From Bremia lactucae (lineage: Eukaryota > Oomycota > Peronosporomycetes > Peronosporales > Peronosporaceae), in the NCBI RefSeq assembly GCF_004359215.1, contig NC_090614.1, positions 4,216,276-4,260,538 on the forward strand: a DNA stretch of 44,263 nucleotides. Reading direction: 5' to 3'. The translations under genes were made by a program, and so were the position numbers. Position 1 is the first letter of the stretch, and each line of letters begins with the position of its first letter. The notes under the pieces are model-generated. The model did not search any database, had not been told where the DNA came from, and saw only the letters and a list, made by a program, of their open reading frames with translations. Positions 19,337-28,640 of the stretch are shown here, piece after piece.

Positions 19337-19642
19337 TGGGTGTGGTTGTTTTCGTCACCAAGCGAGACGCACGAGGTTGGCGACGTACACACATACGAAG
19401 TCGCTCTGCTCATGTGGGTACGACCGCGCTTTGCTTGTCACTGGTACAGCGCCTTCTGCAAACTGGACACGCAATGGCTCGACCTTGGCTGGCAGATCAG
19501 CGCTGAGCTTTGACCGCCAAACGCTTTTAGTACTTCATCGCCAAGTTGAAGAGCTCATCTGCCAGGCCGTCGTCGTCGCGTTCCTCGGCGTTGGCAACCC
19601 GTTGTAGATCAGCAAGCTTCATTGCAATATCGTCCTCTGCGT

Positions 19643-20332
19643 CTACATCGACGTCGCAGTTGGGCAATCAGCGTCGTAACCGTGTTCGGGTGACACAGGT
19701 AGTTGCTCGATCATCACGCCAACATCAATGCCGAGACTCGCGAGCACGATTCTGTCCAAAATGAACAGTTTTCCATCCTCGTCCAACACTGGGGCTGAAC
19801 TCATTGCAACCGAACAGGAACTACGACCGAGGTGTCGGACCCGGACCCGGACCCGGAGTTCGCACAACGTCACTTCAAGAGAACCAGCAGGCACTGCGGT
19901 CAGTCGGTCATCGGCTTCACGCACTGTTGCACGCTTAGCAGCTATTCGGCTGCTACCACGAGCACGCAGCAACAAACGTGCCTGCTCTTTTTGCTCCTTC
20001 GTCGCCGTAAAACAATCAGACATCCAATGATCGCCGTTGCAGAGAAGGCAACCATCTCTCGGAGGTGCAGCCCTTTGGACCTGATTGCTAGGCGGTGCTG
20101 CTGTTCTGGTCGTTGTTGCTGCCACAGCAGAAAGAGGTTTCTTCGAGTCAGTACTTGAACCTCCGGGGCGAGGCTGGCGATGAGGATCTTGGTTCTGTAC
20201 TTCGATCGGGCCTGCTCTTGTTGAGTTTGGTTTTGCGACTTGTCTAGCACAGTTTGTAGAGTATGCTGAGAAAGATCTTGCTGAAAGAGCAAAGTACCCC
20301 AGGATGCGAGCTTTTATGTCGTCGTGCTGCAA
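19643..20332 (-). pseudogene. Gypsy (second family) gag zinc knuckle and protease region
   Basis: The 229-residue open frame contains a CCHC knuckle (CLLCNGDHWMSDC, C-x2-C-x4-H-x4-C). A Pro/Thr/Ala-rich stretch precedes it. A basic region follows, and then a segment of retropepsin-like position (LDEDGKLFILDRIVLASLGI and a downstream acidic linker). The catalytic DSG/DTG of the protease is not seen. A Gag piece lies just upstream at 20430-20807 with SKWLYVHLGIVALRMTKWNQ. Confidence 0.55.
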
Positions 20333-20429
20333 ACAGCGTGTCGATGTCTGGAATGTGGTTGCTCTTCACGGTTGCACAACGACGGTCAATCTCGACGAAT
20401 ACGTCGTTATCCGTGGAATTTGTCTTGTC

Positions 20430-20807
20430 TTAATGCAAGACGTAATCGGCGAGGTTCTCCAGGAGAAGCGCGTCGATTGATGAACAGATGCCAACGACGA
20501 TACCGTCGTAGTGCTCTCCGGTGGACAAGCACCGCTCTCGTAGACGACGCTCGTACTTATCTCGGTCCTTCCGCCAGCTGATGATGGCGGCTTGGTTCCA
20601 CTTGGTCATCCTTAGCGCAACGATGCCGAGATGCACGTATAGCCATTTCGACATCCGAGCTGTCGGAGATGCGGAACGCCGCCATTCTCTTGCGCTTGGA
20701 GTGACGACGTCGATGACTATGCTAACGCCACTAAAGCTAACTTTGTGGTGGACAATCTGAGCTCTGTGATGCAAAACACAAAGTGTGTATTGATGCAAGC
20801 CATGCAA
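20430..20807 (-). pseudogene. Gypsy (second family) gag N-terminal fragment
   Basis: The 125-residue minus-strand frame reads MSKWLYVHLGIVALRMTKWN, then AAIISWRKDRDKYERRLRER, resembling Gag helices with the WxxY/Rxx pattern. It ends in ENLADYVLH. It continues in another frame into the zinc-knuckle piece. Assignment to Gag rests on position and helical composition, so it is moderate. Confidence 0.45.
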
Positions 20808-20819
20808 GTGGCATAGGAA

Positions 20820-20956
20820 GCTGCTGCCATTAACGCCGCCGCCGCTATTAGATGTGGAGTTTCACAACTGCTTGCTATGAAAGGTCGCGCCGCTTGGCGT
20901 GCATTTTCAGCTCGAAACTACAACAGCTAGCTACTAGAGATGTCGCACTAGGTACG
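20820..20956 (+). repeat. Right copy of direct repeat
   Basis: It matches 17260-17390 (see there). It leads without a gap into the Copia Gag frame VRFAIQLHDFVM at about 20955, so on this side the repeat is part of, or fused to, the Copia sequence. Confidence 0.65.
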
Positions 20957-21690
20957 CTTCGCAATACAGCTACATGATTTTGTGATGACTCCTGGCGACA
21001 ACATTATACAACACTTTCTCAAGTTTGATGATTTGTGCACTCGTCTTGCCTCGGTAGGTGACGAGATCTCGGAAGACGAGAAGGTGGTTACTTTGCTCGG
21101 CAGCTTGTCGCTGGAGTATGATGCAATTGTCCGGAATATCAAATCGCGAGAGCATGTGGATTTGTACGAGGCGAGTGATATGTTACGTCGCGAGTGCGAC
21201 GCAACGCTCAAAAGAGAACAGCAAGAGTCTGCATTTGAAGCTGTTGCATTGCGAGGACAGCTACGAGGACGCCGGATGTTACGTGTGGGTATTGCATCAA
21301 CTATAACAACCAAGAGAAGCGTCGTCAAAAGCGTAAAAAGCAAGGGCACCAACATGTGCGTAGGTTCAATGGTCGATGCTATGAATGTGATAAAGTTGGT
21401 CACAAGCGTGACCAGTGTCCAAAGAAGAGAGACGCATCAAAATCATTTGTGTTTTCGGTTGCAAGTGATGGATATATGAAGAACATGTGGTTGCTTGATA
21501 GTGGGGACAGCTCCCACATGACATTTGATCGCGATGATTACTGCACTCCTCAGTCGGTACAATATTGTCTCGAAGTGTTTGTGGCTAGTAGTTATCACAT
21601 CGTGGCCAAATTCGCTTCATTGTTGTTGAGCTTGGTAGAGCTCGCTAAGCTCAAACATACAGCTTTCTCGAACGTGGCGACCTCTTGACC
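20955..21690 (+). pseudogene. Copia-type gag C-terminus, zinc knuckle and protease start
   Basis: At 20982-21290 the plus strand encodes the UBN2-type Gag region: NIIQHFLKFDDLCTRLASVG, then EKVVTLLGSLSLEYDAIVRN and DMLRRECDATLKREQ. After a frameshift, 21356 onward reads a CCHC knuckle (CYECDKVGHKRDQC) and the retropepsin motif WLLDSGDSSHMTF, in which Asp replaces the usual Ala/Cys after DSG. Integrase, RT and RNase H of this Copia element are absent; the sequence switches to a Gypsy fragment near 21700. Confidence 0.72.
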
Positions 21691-21779
21691 TTCAAATGAA
21701 ATTGAGCACATCTCATCTTCAAAATAAACTTCTGCTGACGCGCTGCAAGCGTCGACACAGATAGTAACTTGCGGCTTAA

Positions 21780-22430
21780 GCCCGGAATGAAGAGCACGTT
21801 GTTGACAATCGCTGTCCTGCCGCTCTCGAGTATGCACAGACAAACGATGCTGAAAGACTCAGCATCGAACCCAATATTATTAATGAGAACGATGATACTC
21901 TCAATAATGAAGAGATTGATATCTCCGCAGTGCGAGCCGGTCGCACTAAAAATAAAAACAAAATCGAGTCAGCAGGTGATTTGCTATTGGCTAATGAAGT
22001 AGTGGTCCGTTTCGTGCAGGATTCCATCGCTAATGCGGCGGACCGATAGAAACGGGATTCTGAAAAAAGTGAAAGAGCAGACGAGCTTTCATTTAATGTT
22101 AATGACCTAGTCTACTGTCGACGGCAAACCTACCAAAACATGTAGTGAAGAATGCAGGCAGTAATAAATTACTGCTTCGGTATATCGGCCCGTTCGTGTA
22201 CTACATCGCCAAGGCAATGCGCACACGATCATGCTACCTCGTAGTATGCGTACGCATCCTACGTTTAATGTTGGGCGTCCCCGCCCGTACCATCAGTACG
22301 AGGCTTCTTCCGATTCCGGATTACACCGGGACGGTCTAGAACATCCGCCAAAGCCTGATGGCTCCGAGCCAAAGCCTTATCCCCTCGGAATAAAGTATGA
22401 TTCTCCTGAACCAGACGATCCATTTTTTTA
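21780..22430 (+). mobile_element. Plus-strand Gypsy fragment (post-integrase region)
   Basis: The plus strand reads LLLANEVVVRFVQDSIANAA, then ELSFNVNDLVYCRR, then NKLLLRYIGPFVYYIAKAMR and, in another frame, MRTHPTFNVGRPRPYHQYEA. This is colinear with 39640-39960 of Gypsy copy 4 (QESVIRFV, VNDLV-type, SSKLLPGFIGPFRVLYRRGN, MRTHPTFYVGRLRPYHQ). Only this C-terminal Pol part is present. Several stops and frameshifts occur. Confidence 0.65.
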
Positions 22431-22868
22431 AGAAAAGATCTCCTGACGAGCTGCCACCAGCTTGTTTTGAAGGGACTGGTGTGTCCTTTCGTTCACCAGT
22501 TGATCAGTCGCAACCTGCGCACAATTTCTAAACTTGTCACGAGAAAAATTATCAACCGTCACCGTTAAATCGCGGCGACGGGATCGCTCGTGATCAATAT
22601 CCTCCCTGAAATAGTACAGGGTGTGATTCAAATCACGATGATGATTCGGGTTCGTCAAACTAGGCGAACCCAATTTTCTTCGCCCTCCACATCCATTGAC
22701 AGATTCGAGGGGTGAGAAGCGTTTCCTTAGCAGCTCGCACGGTACTGAGTCAGGGAAGACATCCCGCCGCAATGTGAGACTGCGCCGCCGCCTCACTGCG
22801 AGACCACTGCGACGACAATGCAGAACGCCCAGTGCATGACAAGGGATCCTTGCCATGAAATATGGCAC
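22428..22868 (-). other. Antisense open frame opposite Gypsy linker (possible protein)
   Basis: The 146-residue minus-strand frame lies opposite the post-integrase linker of the plus-strand Gypsy fragment. Its C-terminal part (IDHERSRRRDLTVTVDNF, then LVNERTHQSLQNKLVAARQE) aligns without gaps over about 54 residues with the antisense frame at 40054-40557. The substitutions are mostly conservative. The N-terminal part (RRDVFPDSVPCELLRKR) looks instead like the start of a Gypsy RT, so the frame may be a chimera across a junction near 22660. No expression evidence. Confidence 0.35.
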
Positions 22869-23284
22869 TGGCTAAGTTTAGGGGATAGACCGTTCATTTT
22901 TTATACAAACCAAGGCGACTCCCTTTTTTATGGTTCGTCTAAATAGACGACGCCATTAAAGCTCCGCACCAATGACCGATGTTTTATATAGAGCTAAATG
23001 CACCATTTTTCTCCGTCTTTGTATGTACTGCGGACGTTGTATTGGTTACGTAAATCGATTTTATTACCTATGTATGCTACTTTAAATTTTCTTTTTCTTA
23101 AACGATATGGATTTTTTTTAAAAGAAGGTTTTAAAAAAACCATTTTTTTATTTCTATATAAATATTCAGTTATTAATGGTTTCGACGGGGTTTTCACCTA
23201 AGAGATAATAGCTATTATTTTTTTTTCTTTTTTATATTTCTTATAAATATTATAAAGTATATATTCGGGAAGTAATTTTGAACA
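22869..23284. other. AT-rich spacer between retroelement remnants
   Basis: About 400 bp of AT-rich DNA with long T and A runs. Short frames on both strands (around 22994-23201) mirror each other and consist of Lys/Phe/Leu-rich translation of the AT-rich sequence. I see no gene, LTR end or motif. Confidence 0.45.
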
Positions 23285-23533
23285 TTATTTTTTCATATAA
23301 AAATAAGGATATTTATTGTTCACCATAAAACTTCTGCAGGTGTAATGTAACCCTTTTTTGCTTTTAAATAAATGGACTCGAAGGCAGTAGAAGTCGCGTG
23401 AGGTAGGTATTCTCACGTCCACGATGACTAATTGGTGCCAGGGTCTCTGCTGGTGTGAAGACGCCCAGCAAGAGGACTCCTTCCAAAGGGCGATGGCAGT
23501 TACTGAGGAAGGCTTTGTCTGCTCGGCGCACAC
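23285..23533 (-). pseudogene. Gypsy copy 3 integrase zinc-binding remnant
   Basis: The minus strand reads ASSHQQRPWHQLVIVDVRIP and PTSRDFYCL, a decayed version of the TGGHRGREKTYL...RDFYWP segment seen in copy 4 at 38753. The second His context and the Cys pair are lost, and the element ends soon after. Confidence 0.5.
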
Positions 23534-23680
23534 AATATATGAAATTTATAAAGGGTCGCACGGCTTAACACTCATCGAGTTGGGCCGCAAGGACGACGCA
23601 ACCATTGTGAGTCGTTACGCAGATAGCCTCACTGATATGATTGTTTTTTTGCTCGAGTCATCTGCCTTTCGAAAATTCTT

Positions 23681-24233
23681 TTAAGGATTGTTGGGATGAA
23701 TTTTTAAGGTAGCCCGTCGACCCTTTGAGAGCCATATCGTTTTGATATGCTCTTTTAACGTCGTCGAGTAATGTTGACGACGGACACTTATTGCTGCAAT
23801 AGTGACCTTATGCTCACTGTTTGCTTGCGCAGCCGGCTCAAAATCGGGTCGGCGCGGAAGGGCATCAGCGACAACGTTAAGTCTTCCTGGTTTATACTCC
23901 ACGGAGAATTTATACTCCGCAAAGAACGACAACCATCTCGCATTCTTTGTGCCAGCTATGACCTGTTTACGGCCATGCGTAAAGACGCATGGTCCGTATA
24001 TACAATGAACGGTCTGTACCTCAGAGATAGACCCGAAACTTAGCCAGTGCGTTTTTTATGACAAGGAGTTTCTTGTCATGCACTGGATTACTGCGTTCAG
24101 CTGATTGAAGCTGACGCAATTGGTTATAGACGACGCGCTCCGCGCCGTCTGTGTCATATTCAATTAACGCACAGCCGATTGCAAAATCGCTGGCGTCACA
24201 GACCACATGAAAATGGTCGGTCTTGGTACGCAA
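23681..24233 (-). pseudogene. Gypsy copy 3 RNase H
   Basis: At 24021-24233 the start of RNase H is seen (FHVVCDASDFAIGCALIEYD with the first catalytic Asp). At 23681-23932 the end is seen (FFAEYKFSVEYKPGRLNVVA, then DALPRRPDFEPA). Between them the HASLRTA motif lies in another frame. The ADALPRR ending is the ADALSRR hallmark with one change. Confidence 0.7.
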
Positions 24234-24435
24234 TTGCCAGGATTGGCGATTGGATCAAGTTTTGCTCGATACTTTCGCAGGAACGCTGACAATCAGCGTT
24301 TCATGACCACTTTACATTCATCTTTAACAAATAAGAAATATGTACTGTGATATCGGTGTAATTGCATGTGTACTTGTGCAGGTACGCCGCTAGGCCGAGG
24401 AACTTTCAAAGTCTCTTTACATCGAATAGCACAGA

Positions 24436-25430
24436 CTAATCGGTGATCGCCTTGATATTTTCTGGATCCGGGCGTACACCGTGGTTACCCACGATGCATT
24501 CAAGAAGTGGTGCTTCGCTTGCAGCGAATATACGCTTCTTGAGACCTGCATACAACTCGTGCTTACACATAAGTGTAAGAGCCTTTCGGACGTGGGTACG
24601 ATAAACTTTAGCGTCTGACTTTCCGTTCATGGCTCTGCTATGAACGAAGACGTCATCAAGATAGCTCGGTGTGAAATCCCGCACTGATTTCAGCAGATTG
24701 GTTACACATCTGTTAAATGTCGTAAGGGCATTACTTAGTCCCTATGGCATTACTAGCCCCCCCCCGTGACATATCGCTTGGTGTGCTTACTGTTGTGAAC
24801 AGGATATCTTGCTCACATATAGGGATCTGATACAATCCATCCATTCGATCCATAAAAGGAAAATTAGTACTCTTTGACATACCATGATTACGTCTTTTGT
24901 GGAATCGGCGTTTGAGCCGGTACCGTTGCAGCGCTCAGTTTATTGAAAGAATGCACAATCAGCCATCATCTTGTTGCTTTACGCACTCAGAAGGTCGGAG
25001 AGCTATGTGGGGAAGTCGATACCCTCACATGACCCGCTGCTAAGTATACGGCAAAGAATTTGTCGATCACTAATATCCGTTCACGAGACAATGGCCATTG
25101 CTTCATGACACAGTATTTCGAACCTGGAATTAGGTTGATTTTGTGTCGGGTGCCTTTTTCCTTCGGCAACTCGCTTGGTACTGTTTCAGGGAAGATATCC
25201 TTATATTCTATTAAACCCTTATATAAAGGGTTTGTCTTCAAAGACACCCAGGATTGGGACGTGCAACATCCCATCCGAGTCTTCTCATCGAGGACATTTT
25301 CGTCCATCGATGAGCTGCTAAAACCCGTTCGATTAAAAAATGCTATTGCCGACCGATTGTCGGCTCCGTACTTGTCATCTGTGACAAGCACGTAGATCTG
25401 CTTGACTTTGCCACTACGCAGATCACGCAA
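24436..25430 (-). pseudogene. Gypsy copy 3 reverse transcriptase, most complete of the minus-strand copies
   Basis: The N-terminal RT (25430-24987) reads YKDIFPETVPSELPKEKGTR and CVMKQWPLSRERILVIDKFF, ending at SPHSSPTF. A broken stretch follows. Then 24684-24436 carries the catalytic loop as PSYLDDVFVHSRAM, with YLDD intact, and RTHVRKALTLMCKHELYAGL. It is frameshifted between the two parts, hence not functional, but it shows what copies 1 and 2 have lost. Confidence 0.72.
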
Positions 25431-25990
25431 GAACCGTTTCGATTAAAGCGTTTACAATTGAGTTATCTCCGAAGTTAACTTTGGAGGCGCTAACAGATCA
25501 AGTGTATAAGCACGTACACTTAATCCATTGTTTACTAATATTTTTTTATCTCAATTTCCTCTTTGGAACTTATTTCCAACGGTACCCTGGAAACTTTGAC
25601 CGCAGGTTTCTCGGGATTTATTCTCTCACGTTTGTATTTGGGGAGTATCCTCCCAAACTGCCTGTAGCTGTGGCTGCGCTACTTCAGCGAGATCCTCTAC
25701 GATCGACTCTCCAGTCGATCTAGGACTTTTGCACTGTCTCTTATAGATGGGCGCTTAAAACTTTCTTAGATGATGCTTTTGAGCAAGCATCCTTGATTCG
25801 TAACCTCAACTATTTCGAGTGGTCGAAATTCGACGCTACGTTGCCACTACGCAGATCACGCAAGAACTGTTTTAAGCGCTGGTAGTTGAGTTGATTCCGA
25901 AGTAAAATTCGGAGGCGCTATCAGATCAAGTGTATAAGCGCCTACACTTGATACATTGTTACTAAGACATTTAATGTCTCAGTTTCCACT
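25408..25990. repeat. Partial direct duplication inside Gypsy copy 3
   Basis: The run starting TTGCCACTACGCAGATCACG at about 25408 recurs at about 25843. Both are followed by diverged CGAAGT...GGAGGCGCTA(A/T)CAGATC and AAGTGTATAAGC stretches of about 130 bp. The copies are about 435 bp apart and lie in the protease-RT linker. Divergence between them shows the event is old. Confidence 0.5.
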
Positions 25991-26134
25991 TCGGAACTGC
26001 CTGTGGTTGTGCACAGCCGTCGGATACAACTCCACAATGTGTTGGGTATTCACACTGAGGTCTAATGCTAACAACCGACCCACAAGTGAGGACATCGCAC
26101 TCACTTATAGGACATCCATACGCTTGTCGGTTGG

Positions 26135-26359
26135 TCACCTGATGACCCAAGAGACATGCATCGTCACGGCTTGATGCTGCCAATTTATACATGGCTCGTA
26201 CTTTCTGAGCCATGGTAATCCAAGGATGACATCAAATTTGTCATCCAAATCTAGTACGATGAAATCATCATCATACTGTATATCTCTTAACGTGTAGTAA
26301 AATTTCACTACGCGTTTTATTACTGTTATGGATGCGCCTGTCGCTAGACGCACCGTCAT
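26135..26359 (-). pseudogene. Gypsy copy 3 aspartic protease fragment
   Basis: The 74-residue frame reads VRLATGASITVIKRVVKFYY, then DDFIVLDLDDKFDVILGLPW, with LRKYEPCINWQHQAVT after it. The DVILGLPWL motif is the retropepsin ILG-type C-terminal hallmark. The N-terminal catalytic D(S/T)GA-type motif is not in this frame. Confidence 0.65.
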
Positions 26360-26654
26360 CCTCGCTGGAGGGATGTCGCGCTTAACAATTTTGAGTCTGC
26401 GATCTTCTAGCGATTGGCGTCAAATAATTATTCGACGCCCCACGATCGACTGGGAACTTAAAAACCAATTTATTTGACATTTCTATTTCAGGGTGATGAG
26501 GTTAACCTCATTTTCTGGGACAGTTACACACAATGTTTGTTTGTGAGGAGAAACTTTCGTCATAACACCTGCAAATTGTTTTGACGTTGCTGGATCAGGA
26601 GGGCGCTCCGCACCTACTGTCCCCGATCCGTTTTGACGATCCGCCTCGCCATTG

Positions 26655-26885
26655 CTATTTCGCGACAGCGTCCTCCAATGTTCTTAGCGAGTAGTCGGTC
26701 TTTCGCTTAGTGTTTTTAGGCACTGGTCGTGGGGCACTACACTCATTGGCGTAGTGGTATGTCTTTTGACAACCATTACATTTAAACGTTTGTGACTTGA
26801 AGAGCGAGATTTCTCGCTCTCTACATACAAGAGATCCATGGGTTCTGGGCCTCCATTTATTGTCGTGTCGGTGGACGATATGCAT
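26655..26885 (-). pseudogene. Gypsy copy 3 gag zinc knuckle
   Basis: The minus strand holds an intact CCHC knuckle (CNGCQKTYHYANEC, C-x2-C-x4-H-x4-C), preceded by SLFKSQTFK and followed by SAPRPVPKNTKRK. In Gag this module binds the element's RNA. The same knuckle is in copy 4 at about 36608-36655 (CNSCQNTGHYAYGC). Confidence 0.65.
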
Positions 26886-27622
26886 TTGAAAGGACGAAAG
26901 CCTGCTACAGGCTGAAGTCCTCCTGTTTCGCTGTAGAGATAGCTTGGTCGAGCGACTCTTAATTTAGCCGGAACAGGTGAGTCTTAACGGGGCCGTCTGT
27001 AAAACCTTTAATGAACACAGTTACCTGTGTTTGTTCATCAAAACGATATAACTGACCAGGTGTCGGGTATGTTGGGCATAATCGTGAATGTCACGCTTGC
27101 CCTGCTTCGAATCCAGGTGTTAAAGACCTCATACGACCGAAAGACTAATGGTCGTGAAGCTCGAGCCCGAAGGCCTAAGATTTGGCACGTCCGGCTTAGT
27201 TGGACATAGCCAAATTTCACTTTCGTCGCATCATCGCTGATACGGCGAGCTTCTATGGCTTCGTCTGATTCGACGAGCCATCTTAAAAGAAAGTCGCCAT
27301 GGACTGCCTTAAACTTAAAGATTTCGATCTTTTAGCTTTCAAGTCGACGCGGAAGCTTTGACCCATTATCAGTATATACATGCTACAGTCTCAACAGTTC
27401 CAATTGTTGAGCACCCTGTTCTCTCAGTATATTCGCGTGTTGAATGCTTTGCTGGTGAAGCAAGGCTACTTTCTCTCGGGTCCCGTCGGGTTCGTGTTGA
27501 ATGAACTCGGCTATAGCTTCATCCTGTTCATCTCTGCCCAGAGTGTACAGCATGGCGCCAACGGATGGCCCACCTACGACCGAATGCATCCGTTCGATCG
27601 CTCTCCATTCAAGGTCACTCAA
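26886..27622 (-). pseudogene. Gypsy copy 3 gag
   Basis: At 27383-27622 lies the N-terminal Gag helix bundle of this family (LEWRAIERMHSVVGGPSVGA, then EAIAEFIQHEPDGTREKVAL). The capsid part at 26886-27220 is heavily decayed (short stretch KFGYVQLSRTCQILGLRARA). The N-terminal region is recognisable in copy 2 (IAKFIQHEGEGK). Confidence 0.55.
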
Positions 27623-27753
27623 ATGACGAAACCCTTTACTCGTTGCGTGATAGCCTTCTTAAGGGGCTGGAAAGCTCTTTCCTTCTTTATTCAACAAGTC
27701 CATGTTAGATGGAACGTGCGTAGGTCATTTAACGACTGTGAAGTGCTACCAGG

Positions 27754-28640
27754 GGCAACAAATTACCTTTCACTAGAAGTGATCAGTACTATTTAAGCTT
27801 ACACGATAACAGTGTTGGCGAGATGCCTCGAAACTTCTCGTACACAAAGGTACAAGGAAGGTTTCTATGAAGCTAAGGGTTTTTAGCTTAATTGTCTAGA
27901 CTAAGGCTTTGAAATATAAAAATGTAGGATTGTATTAATGTACTTGGTTTCCTACGTAACGATCTTATATCTACTACTGAACTTATTACATTATTAACTA
28001 AGTATGGCGCCTCCTTGCGCACCGCATAACGTGTCTTATAACGATTGGCGGGGTTGATTTAGACTCAATCAACGAATCAATTGTGTAACGGGGCACTGCC
28101 GACTTGTACTGCTTCAGTACAAGTCCACTTCGCCCTGCCTCACTGCGAGTGGTGCCTCACGTCATTCACGTACACTAGTACGTGCAGAGGAAGTCTTCTC
28201 TTTTAAAACGCTTGCGTTAAAGATGGTTAAATGAAAACTGTATTAATATAATCAAGTTCTTCTTGTCTATCTACTTAATACTAACTTAATTATAAATTAA
28301 TACAAAACATGAACTCAAAATCTTATCTGTCTTCCTCTTTGCGCGCGTCCAGCGCTGACTGGATCACGGAGAAAGTAGATATAATGGTCTATATCTACCA
28401 ATCGATAAGTCTTGAGAAATTACCATGTAAAGTAATATTCTGCAAGTATTAGCTACCTTTTAGATAATATATTAATTAACAACCTTTAAGTGTTTATTTC
28501 ATGTAACGATACACCCCGTTACATGAGTTAATTTCGTATTGCATCAATATTACCCGATTTGGTAATATAGGAGTATTTAAGTCGAAACTAATAAACATAA
28601 TATATATTTTTATTTATTTATTTACTCTCATTGTAAGCAA
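27754..28640 (-). repeat. LTR type B carrying an inserted type A block (5' LTR of copy 3)
   Basis: After the primer-binding site complement (GTGCTACCAGG, to 27753) the sequence aligns with the inverted LTR at 35157-35644: AAATTACC, GATGCCTCGAA, GGTTTCTA, GCGCCTCCTTGCGCACCGC, ACGATTGGCGGGGTTGATTT. At 28084 the alignment is interrupted by block A (to 28523) and resumes at 28524 with TTAATTTC, TTGCATCAATATTACC and GATTTGGTAATAT. The outer end is approximate. Confidence 0.7.
28084..28523 (-). repeat. LTR type A block inside LTR type B
   Basis: The 440-bp block runs from TGTAACGGGG to CCCCGTTACA, terminal inverted repeats of 10 bp. It is homologous over its length to 8142-8561 (GTCCACTTCGC, CGTGCAGAGGAAG, GCGTCCAGCGCTGACTGGAT, ATTAATTAACAACCTTTAA). 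No clear target duplication: the flanks are CAATTG and TGAGTT. It could be a solo LTR or an internal module of this LTR subfamily. Confidence 0.75.

Larger units (their letters stand above)
17400..20819 (-). mobile_element. Ty3/Gypsy element, second family, decayed and nested in Copia gag
   Basis: On the minus strand from right to left: gag (20430-20807), zinc knuckle and protease region (19643-20332), RT piece (19073-19336), RNase H (18427-18771), integrase C-terminus (17521-18045). It separates two halves of a Copia Gag. The central RT and the integrase catalytic core are missing or unreadable. Its domains differ from the family seen in copies 1-4. Confidence 0.7.
23285..28640 (-). mobile_element. 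Ty3/Gypsy retrotransposon, decayed copy 3
   Basis: The minus-strand order is LTR B with inserted block A (27754-28640), primer-binding site, gag N-terminus, gag capsid, CCHC, protease, RT, RNase H, integrase zinc-binding remnant. It ends abruptly inside the integrase N-terminal domain near 23285-23400, so the integrase core, chromodomain and 3' LTR are missing. It belongs to the same family as copies 1, 2 and 4. Confidence 0.8.

Noticed and set aside
22994..23201. Paired 67-codon frames on both strands
   Set aside because: Mirror translation of AT-rich sequence; no motif.
23424..23684. 86-codon plus-strand frame inside Gypsy copy 3
   Set aside because: It lies opposite the RNase H-integrase spacer of the minus-strand element; protein-like in look but without homologue in the other copies.
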